16,126 bases of DNA. Origin: Sphaerosporella brunnea (lineage: Eukaryota; Ascomycota; Pezizomycetes; Pezizales; Pyronemataceae). Under the pieces are notes generated by a model. The model did no database searches. It was not told where the DNA came from and saw only the letters and a program-made list of their open reading frames with translations. Position numbers and translations under genes: made by a program. The stretch is taken from the NCBI GenBank assembly GCA_008704415.1, contig VXIS01000568.1, positions 1 through 16,126 on the forward strand, read 5' to 3'. Below, in pieces: positions 9,313 to 16,126 of this stretch (positions are counted from its first letter, which is position 1; each line of letters opens with the position of its first letter).

Positions 9313-9808
9313 GTGAACGACAAAGGTCTTGGCATTGTTTGGTTGTATGGAGGAAAGAAGTCGGGTGCTCTTTGCATGTGTGTAACGGCACCCGAATTAC
9401 CCTTGTACCCTAGTACCAACCTCCCCAAATCCCCCAGCCTGTCACTTCGAAACGAAACTTGCGGCCACGCCCTCCATGTCTGTTTGTCACCCGTTACGCA
9501 AGCCATACAACTGTGTCGAGAGGAACTCGGTGGCCTTCTTCAACTCCTGAGGCGAAGTGAATTCAAACCCGCTGGCATGCGCCAAGACCGCTTACTAAAA
9601 GTGCTGCTCAAGTCAAAACCCCTAACCCCCAACCACATGCTAGCCGAAGGATGAACCTTGAAGTGAAACTCCTCACGCCCTGGCCCCCACCCCACACGTC
9701 GTCCGCGACCTGGACGTCCCCTCAATCGTTGGCGAGATTATCGTCTCCAACATCTCCCTAGTTACCATCAGTGCTGTTCTTTTAGAGGCTGTTTGTGGCG
9801 CATCCTGA
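9313..9808 (+). pseudogene. Possible decayed coding relic, unknown family
   Basis: Two adjoining plus-strand pieces in different frames look more protein-like than their surroundings. The first, ending at TGA 9652-9654, includes QLCREELGGLLQLLRRSEF and QDRLLKVLLKSKPLTPNHML. The second (9662-9808) includes VVRDLDVPSIVGEIIVSNIS followed by a hydrophobic tail to TGA at 9806-9808, with many C-ending codons. I cannot assign a family. No clear splice sites link the pieces, and chance open frames are a serious alternative. Confidence 0.2.
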
Positions 9809-10461
9809 AAGGCTGAAACAGACTGGCGACAATGAATGCCTTTGGCGCGCGGTGCCAATGGAGTGCGAAAAGTGGATCAGAATCTTTCTCAACTTTCTAA
9901 GTGTGCATATGTATTCCCTGGCATGCCTATGATTTCCAGCACTACTCTACCTACAGACTCCAACGTCGCCGTCCGCCTCATCCAAACCCAAGCATAGTTA
10001 GTTTCTGCGCGCGCGGACGAAATCATGTGATGTGGCTTGCTGGCTTGCTTGTCATTCATTCCTATGATGATAATGATGACTCGAAAACCCTGAGGCGAGG
10101 CGTCTAAGCTCGCTCCCCCGCCTTGCAGCGGCCGTGCGGCGGAGCGGAGCGGAAGTCTCGGCTGAACAATTTTCCTACTACGACTTAACCCCAACCCGCC
10201 CCTCCCCCAAACATTTGACCTTTTGGCGGCAAGAAGACCCTGCAGTTTGAACTCCTCCTCATCGTGAGGTGGGGAGGGAGGTAGAGTATCTAGTCCTGTT
10301 CTCATCCAACCGCAGGCTTTTAATTGGTAGTTTACGTTCTACATTGTATGTAGGAGTTTCGCAGCGCCCTTGCCGCCGCGGAAATTCTTGCATTGACTAA
10401 CTCTTTTTTCTTCTTTCTGCTTTTTTCTTTTTATGTAGGCATCCCCCGTCCTGCGAAACCT

Positions 10462-10481
10462 TCTCTCTCTCTCTCTCTCTC
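10462..10481 (+). repeat. (TC)n microsatellite, left arm
   Basis: Followed by GAG-rich sequence to about 10508. It is mirrored by the (GA)n tract at 15511-15530. Confidence 0.92.
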
Positions 10482-10669
10482 GAGGAGGAGGAGGAGCAGG
10501 AGGAGGAAGAGCATCGCGCGCAGATCGTCGATCCTCATTGCCATCGCGTTTTTCAGTTTCGTTTGCAAGCCCTCCCGATGTTTGTGTTTGGTTGGTTGGT
10601 GGTGCTAGCTCGGAAAAACGTTGGCCCTGTGACAACAACCTGTGGAAACGCAACAAAGCAAAAACAAAA

Positions 10670-10692
10670 GTGTGTGTGTGTGTGTGTGTGTG
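10670..10692 (+). repeat. (GT)n microsatellite, left arm
   Basis: About 11 dinucleotide units. It is mirrored by (CA)n at 15302-15324. Confidence 0.92.
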
Positions 10693-10748
10693 GTTGTGCG
10701 TGTGCACGGCACGGCACGGACCGACCGTATTCTTTCTATTCTACATAG

Positions 10749-10771
10749 GTAAGTAAGTAAGTAAGTAAGTA
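10749..10771 (+). repeat. (GTAA)n array, left arm
   Basis: About six units. It is mirrored by (CTTA)n at 15222-15245. Confidence 0.92.
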
Positions 10772-11198
10772 GATACAGAAGGTGGGGTTCGGCCCGGTCA
10801 CTCCGGCAAATCGAAGAGGTAATATATCTGCGGCAGATCGAGGCAAGAGGCGAGACGAGACGAGACGACGAGGGAATCTTGCAGCAGCCCGTGAAACGTT
10901 GCATTCGAGGAGTAGAGAAGAACTGGAGTTGAGTATACTTCCGAATTGTATGGACGGCCATGACCTGAGCTAACTAACAGCGATATCAGAGCTTAATCGA
11001 GCCCCCCCACCGCATGCGAGTGATTCCATGTGAAGCTCTCAGGCCAGTTGGCACGTGGCAAAACGCGGATCAATTACCGGGTTACCAACGTGGGGTGATA
11101 ATGAAGACCTACATCAACCAGTGACGATGATGTCAAGAGATCAATAACTATGTTCTCCTTTTATCGAGACCTCACGTAGGTGACTGGCTGAGTGGCAA

Positions 11199-11232
11199 AC
11201 GAACGAACGAACGAACGAGCGAACGAACGAAC
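11199..11232 (+). repeat. (GAAC)n array, left arm
   Basis: About eight units with one GAGC variant. It is mirrored, variant included, at 14761-14794. Confidence 0.92.
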
Positions 11233-11435
11233 CACGTCAATCCTATCCAATCCCCCGATAAACACACCGGCCGGATGCACGTAGGAACAGCCTTATGTAT
11301 GTACCCCGCGCTGTACATACTAACCTCATTGCAGGATGTCGATGCGCGGAAATTCTCCGAGCCACCCCTCCCCCCCTCACACGCAGGGTTCTACCCTGCG
11401 CTGATGTTTGCGGTGGCTGTATATATTTTGGAACT

Positions 11436-11465
11436 ATGGGGTGATGGGGTGATGGGGTGATGGGG
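11436..11465 (+). repeat. (TGATGGGG)n repeat with G-quadruplex potential, left arm
   Basis: Four GGGG runs spaced by TGAT, a canonical intramolecular G4 pattern. It is mirrored as a C-rich repeat at 14528-14558. Confidence 0.88.
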
Positions 11466-11628
11466 AGCTACATAGGTTTTTCGTCTTGAAAGAAAATATG
11501 GTTACGGGCTTGTTGTTTGTGACGTGGAGAGGTTCTCAGTTGTCGAGCTGTGTGAGCAGTACCATACATACTGCCGTAGGTAGGTATCTCAACGAGTATT
11601 CCCAAATGCAGAGTTTCAAAAAGCCGCA

Positions 11629-11644
11629 TGCGCGCGCGCGCGCA
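11629..11644 (+). repeat. Alternating CG tract, left arm
   Basis: Alternating purine-pyrimidine GCGC run, followed by CACTTCGTGTGGTGTGAAGTG, a local hairpin sequence. It is mirrored near 14349-14365. Confidence 0.8.
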
Positions 11645-12538
11645 CTTCGTGTGGTGTGAAGTGCGGATGCGGAAAAGGGGGAGGCTTCAATTGCTAGATT
11701 GAAGATTCGCGCGGTTGAAAAGATGGCAAGCCCTTGCCCGTCACAGTTGTCGCACGGACTCTCTCTACTGCTTGGCGATGTTGTTGGTTCGAAGATAGCT
11801 TACTGGGTAGGTAGGTAGGTTACGCCTTGTGCGAGCCGGAGTAAGTATGAATGAATACCAATGATGGACAGCTGTGTTGCAGATAAGTAAACGGTTTGGT
11901 GGAGCAAGCGGGCTTTTGGGGAGAGTCTTCAAAGCAAGCCCAACTTCTTCCCCCCAGTTTCGAGAGTTTTTTTTTTTTTTCACTCGAGAGAGAGCTGTTT
12001 TAATTCTGGCATGGAAACTTTGCGTTTTTGGGTGGGGGGTGGGAATCTACGCGTGTTGTTGTTGGGTATTCATTCCCTTATCCGACTCTTCATGGTTGTT
12101 GAAGCCAAAAGCATAGAGGTTGGTTCTCGCTGCCCCGGGGGGTTTTCCAACAAAATGACATTTATGATAATAAATACATAACGTTCTGTGCTCTCATTAA
12201 CTATATATCATTTTTCAAACCCCCCTCCCCCCCCCCCTTTTTTTTTATTTTTACTCAGGTGGGTATGTAGCTACTTGCAAGACATAATACGGTGTTTTGT
12301 TTGTTTGGCCCGCAGGCACTTCCTGCCTGGCTTTGTGTCGTCATGCAGTCCGATCCATTCATTCGGGATATGTCTCGCAGGCAGGCGTGGGGTGTCAAAG
12401 CCAAGAGGCAACAACACTACTACCGTCGTTGAAAACCCGGTAATAACGCAGTTAATACTGCCGAATTCCCCTTCATCACACTAATCGTGTGTCTAGCGAT
12501 TAAATACAAGAGCAAAGGTCTACACTGAAGCGAGTTGT

Positions 12539-12892
12539 GTTTTAATCTACCCCCACACGGGTCCATAATGCCCGCACAACAACGTGGCGGCGCAGAGATT
12601 TCACCAGAGCTCCGTGAAAATTCAGCCGTCGCTTGCTGGTTTCTCTCTGATTTTTTTGATTTTTTAATAATCTTCTGGTGAAGTTTTTTGTGGTGTTGTC
12701 GTTGTGTGTAATGTTTTCACGTTGCGGGCCCTGCGGTGATAAAATAATCGAGCAAAGTGCAGAGCGCGGATCGTGCTGGTTTTTTTTTTTTTTTCCTTGC
12801 TCTCTCTCGATGGTTTTTTTTGTATCGCATTATCGTGTTTGTGTTGTTGCGTTGCTGTGTGGGCATTCTGAACAGTGTGGGTAGATTAAAAC
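12539..12892 (+). mobile_element. Short inverted-repeat element at the inner end of the left arm
   Basis: A perfect 14-base inverted pair (GTTTTAATCTACCC at 12539-12552, GGGTAGATTAAAAC at 12879-12892) extends imperfectly to about 45 bases: 12539-12584 pairs with 12892-12850, both holding an AATGCCC[G/A]CACA[A/G]CAACG block. The 354-bp size and lack of coding capacity suggest a MITE-like element or a fold-back repeat. A TTAA lies within each terminal block, but no target duplication could be fixed. Confidence 0.42.
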
Positions 12893-13218
12893 CTTTGCGC
12901 GCAGTAAGAACTTTCTCGGGAGAAGGGATGCCCAATATATAACGAGAAGCCCCTCTGTGTCCAGCCCCAAACGTTGTGGGTGGCATTATGAATCGCGAAT
13001 GTGTCGAATTCAAAACCGGAAAATACGCCTAGCCCGGCTATCCAGCAACACAACAACAAAAAAGGAAAACCAATAACCAGGGCCCTAAAGTCAACCGAGA
13101 ACCCCATAAATCAAGCACTCGGATACCAAAAAAAAAAAAACGGCGCTACACAACCGAATTCCTATCTTATAATTGCACCATCACCACACCCACAGACAAA
13201 GACAGCCCCTAAACGGGG
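12893..13218. other. Central spacer of the palindrome
   Basis: About 326 bp between the arms that I could not align to its own reverse complement with confidence. No gene is supported. The right half is A/C-rich with a 13-base A run near 13129 and a small CCCCTAAACGGGG hairpin at about 13206-13218. Confidence 0.6.
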
Positions 13219-13519
13219 TTAATCTACCCACACTTCAAATCCCACACACACCAACCACCAAAACGATATATCAAAACCTCGGAAAAAAAAAAAAAAACCA
13301 CACATCCGCCTCTCACTTTGCTCGATGATTTTATCACCGCACCCGCAACGTAAAACATTACCACAACCACACAACCCAAAAACTTCACCAGAAGATTATT
13401 TAACATCACAAAATCAATGTAGAACCAGCAAGCGACGCTGAATTTTCACGACGAGCTCTGGTGAATCTCTGCCGCCACTTGTTGTGCGGCGATTATGACC
13501 CTGTGTGTGTGACTTAAAC
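13219..13519 (-). mobile_element. Mirror copy of the short inverted-repeat element
   Basis: Right-arm counterpart of 12539-12892, about 53 bases shorter. Its inner end TTAATCTACCCACAC is well preserved; the outer end (GACTTAAAC at 13511-13519) is degraded relative to the left copy. Confidence 0.4.
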
Positions 13520-14527
13520 ACACCTCGCTCAGTGTAGACCTTTGCTCTTGTATTAATCGCTAGACACCATAGTGTGATGAAGGGAATTCGCAGTATACGC
13601 GTTATTCCCGGTTTCCACGACGTATATGTGTTGGTTGCTCTCTTGCTTTGACACGACGCCTGCCTGCGAGACATATCCCGAATGATGGATCGACGCATGA
13701 CGACACAGCGCAGGATGCTGCGGGCCAACACAAACAAAACACCGTATATGTCTTGCAGTAGCTACATACCACCTGAGTAAAAATAAACAAAAAAGAGTGT
13801 TTGACAAATGCTATATAGTATGAGAGCACAAGAACGTTAGGTATTTATTATCATAATGTCATTTTGTTGAAACGGGCAGGCGAGAACCAACCTCTATGCT
13901 TTGTGCTTCAACAACCATGCCGAGTCGGATAAGGGATGTATGACCCACAACAACACGCGTGATTTCCACCCCCACCCAAAACGCAAAGTTTCCATGCCAT
14001 AAGTTAAAACAGCTCTCTCTCGCGTGACACTCTCGAAACTGGGGGAGAGTTGGGCTTCGCTTTGAAGACTCGTCCCAAAAGCCCGCTTGCTCCACCCAAC
14101 CGTTTACTTATCTGCAACACAGCTGTCCATCATTGGTATTCATTCATACTTACATCCGCTCGCACAAGGCGTAACCTACCTACCTCACCAGTAAGCTATC
14201 TTCGAACCAACAACATCGCCAAGCAGTAGAGAGAGTCCGTGCGACAACTTGACGGGCAAGGGCTTGCCATCTTTTCAACCGCGCGAATCTTCAATCTAGC
14301 AATTGAAGCCTCCCCCTTTTCCGCATCCGCACTTCACACCACACGAAGTGCGCGCGCGCGCGCATGCGGCTTTTTGAAACTCTGCATTTGGGAATACTCG
14401 TTGAGATACCTACCTACGGCAGTATGTATGGTACTGCTCACACAGCTCGACAACTGAGAACCTCTCCACGTCACAAACAACAAGCCCGTAACCATATTTT
14501 CTTTCAAGACGAAAAACCTATGTAGCT

Positions 14528-14558
14528 CCCCATCACCCCATCACCCCATCACCCCATA
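14528..14558 (-). repeat. (CCCCATCA)n repeat, right arm
   Basis: Mirror of 11436-11465; the G-quadruplex strand here is the minus strand. Confidence 0.88.
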
Positions 14559-14760
14559 GTTCCAAAATATATACAGCCACCGCAAACATCAGCGCAGGGT
14601 AGAACCCTGCGTGTGAGGGGGGGAGGGGTGGCTCGGAGAATTTCCGCGCATCGACATCCTGCAATGAGGTTAGTATGTACAGCGCGGGGTACATACATAA
14701 GGCTGTTCCTACGTGCATCCGGCCGGTGTGTTTATCGGGGGATTGGATAGGATTGACGTG

Positions 14761-14794
14761 GTTCGTTCGTTCGCTCGTTCGTTCGTTCGTTCGT
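14761..14794 (+). repeat. (GTTC)n array, right arm
   Basis: Mirror of 11199-11232, preserving the single variant unit (GCTC). Confidence 0.92.
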
Positions 14795-15221
14795 TTGCCA
14801 CTCAGCCAGTCACCTACGTGAGGTCTCGATAAAAGGAGAACATAGTTATTGATCTCTTGACATCATCGTCACTGGTTGATGTAGGTCTTCATTATCACCC
14901 CACGTTGGTAACCCGGTAATTGATCCGCGTTTTGCCACGTGCCAACTGGCCTGAGAGCTTCACATGGAATCACTCGCATGCGGTGGGGGGGCTCGATTAA
15001 GCTCTGATATCGCTGTTAGTTAGCTCAGGTCATGGCCGTCCATACAATTCGGAAGTATACTCAACTCCAGTTCTTCTCTACTCCTCGAATGCAACGTTTT
15101 CACGGGCTGCTGCAAGATTCCCTCGTCGTCTCGTCTCGTCTCGCCTCTTGCCTCGATCTGCCGCAGATATATTACCTCTTCGATTTGCCGGAGTGACCGG
15201 GCCGAACCCCACCTTCTGTAT

Positions 15222-15245
15222 CTACTTACTTACTTACTTACTTAC
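15222..15245 (+). repeat. (CTTA)n array, right arm
   Basis: Mirror of 10749-10771. Confidence 0.92.
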
Positions 15246-15301
15246 CTATGTAGAATAGAAAGAATACGGTCGGTCCGTGCCGTGCCGTGCACACGCACAA
15301 C

Positions 15302-15324
15302 CACACACACACACACACACACAC
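15302..15324 (+). repeat. (CA)n microsatellite, right arm
   Basis: Mirror of 10670-10692 with essentially the same unit number. Confidence 0.92.
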
Positions 15325-15510
15325 TTTTGTTTTGCTTTGTTGCGTTTCCACAGGTTGTTGTCACAGGGCCAACGTTTTTCCGAGCTAGCACCACCAACCA
15401 ACCAACACAACATCGGGAGGGCTTGCAAACGAAACTGAAAAACGCGATGGCAATGAGGAATCGACGATCTGCGCGCGATGCTCTTCCTCCTCCTGCTCCT
15501 CCTCCTCCTC

Positions 15511-15530
15511 GAGAGAGAGAGAGAGAGAGA
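15511..15530 (+). repeat. (GA)n microsatellite, right arm
   Basis: Mirror of the left-arm (TC)n tract at 10462-10481. Confidence 0.92.
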
Positions 15531-16126
15531 AGGTTTCGCAGGACGGGGGATGCCTACATAAAAAGAAAAAAGCAGAAAGAAGAAAAGAGTTAGTCAATGC
15601 AAGAATTTCCGCGGCGCAAGGGCGCTGCGAAACTCCTACATACAATGTAGAACGTAAACTACCAATTAAAAGCCTGCGGTTGGATGAGAACAGGACTAGA
15701 TACTCTACCTCCCTCCCACCTCACGATGAGGAGGAGTTCAAACTGCAGGGTCTTCTTGCCGCCAAAAGGTCAAATGTTTGGGGAGGGGCGGGTTGGGTTA
15801 AGTCGTAGTAGGAAAATTGTTCAGCCGAGACTTCCGCTCCGCTCCGCCGCACGGCCGCTGCAAGGCGGGGGAGCGAGCTTAGACGCCTCGCCTCAGGGTT
15901 TTCGAGTCATCATTATCATCATAGGAATGAATGACAAGCAAGCCAGCAAGCCACATCACATGATTTCGTCCGCGCGCGCAGAAACTAACTATGCTTGGGT
16001 TTGGATGAGGCGGACGGCGACGTTGGAGTCTGTAGGTAGAGTAGTGCTGGAAATCATAGGCATGCCAGGGAATACATATGCACACTTAGAAAGTTGAGAA
16101 AGATTCTGATCCACTTTTCGCACTCC

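Larger units (their letters stand above)
9860..12892 (+). repeat. Left arm of a giant imperfect palindrome
   Basis: The whole arm reappears as its reverse complement at 13219-16126. Position sums of matching bases are about 25,986 at the outer end, 25,993 near 11.3 kb, 26,006 near 12.0 kb, 26,061 near 12.58 kb and 26,110 at the inner end, so the left arm gains about 124 bases relative to the right. Outer differences are mostly one-base homopolymer changes; inner differences are dense 1-3-base indels with mixed substitutions. I see no convincing gene in the arm: open frames are broken by the indels between the two copies. Confidence 0.95.
13219..16126 (-). repeat. Right arm of the giant imperfect palindrome
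   Basis: Reverse complement of 9860-12892. The match runs to the very last base of the window, so the outer boundary is not seen. The 183-bp stretch 14718-14533 translates identically to 11275-11460, whereas other stretches shift frame between the arms. Confidence 0.95.

Noticed and set aside
9889..10305. 138-residue minus-strand frame, with a mirrored 137-residue frame at 15684-16097
   Set aside because: The two arm copies differ in frame because of one-base indels, and the composition is not protein-like. Being duplicated does not make it a gene.
10339..10707. 122-residue frame with His-Thr and Arg-Glu repeats, also present in the right arm
   Set aside because: It translates the GT and TC microsatellites; no coding bias outside them.
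11780..11800. tRNA B-box-like GGTTCGAAG
   Set aside because: The consensus CC end is missing and no acceptor stem or A box lies at the right distance.
13200..13235. Telomeric repeat (CCCTAA-like) at the palindrome axis
   Set aside because: Only single CCCCTAAA and TTAATCTACCC words occur; there is no tandem TTAGGG/CCCTAA array.
9860..16126. LTR retrotransposon or mating-type inverted repeat
   Set aside because: The arms are inverted rather than direct, carry no gag/pol, HMG or alpha-box coding sequence, and no genes occupy the spacer.

Overview
The window looks like nuclear DNA of a filamentous ascomycete, most likely Pezizomycotina. The reasons are one recognisable gene with a short fungal-type intron (TGCTAAC branch site 19 nt before a CAG acceptor), long gene-poor flanks full of microsatellites and homopolymers, pyrimidine-rich DNA upstream of the gene, and short inverted-repeat elements. 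I cannot name the species. There is no prokaryotic-style operon, no tRNA or rRNA gene and no CRISPR array that I can see.

Layout. Positions 1-3822 are gene-poor. They hold a candidate TA-flanked miniature transposon (562-1273), a (TCA)n array inside it, and a short stretch with fungal coding character that breaks frame twice (1711-2136); the rest is low-complexity spacer. The one confident gene, on the minus strand at 3823-7104, is a folliculin-interacting protein / Lst4 homologue of 1,053 residues in two exons. Its 5' flank (7105-9300) carries a 9-codon upstream ORF with a strong start context, GA/CT tracts and several large tetranucleotide arrays. A second weak coding relic lies at 9313-9808.

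From 9860 to the last base the window is one very large imperfect palindrome. The left arm (9860-12892) is mirrored by the right arm (13219-16126) around a roughly 326-bp spacer. The outer parts of the arms are almost identical and differ mainly by single-base indels in homopolymers. Towards the axis the arms diverge steadily, again mainly by small indels, and the left arm becomes about 124 bases longer than the right. There is no C-to-T / G-to-A bias of the kind RIP leaves. The innermost part of each arm contains a 300-350-bp element with its own imperfect terminal inverted repeats. The pattern fits an inverted-repeat (fold-back) assembly or library artefact at a contig end better than an old natural duplication, but a real recent palindrome cannot be excluded from sequence alone.

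Functionally only the FNIP/Lst4 gene can be interpreted. In yeast and animals this family partners folliculin/Lst7 as a GTPase-activating complex for Rag GTPases in amino-acid signalling to TORC1 at the vacuole or lysosome. Nothing else in the window can be tied to it, and I found no convincing new multi-gene system.
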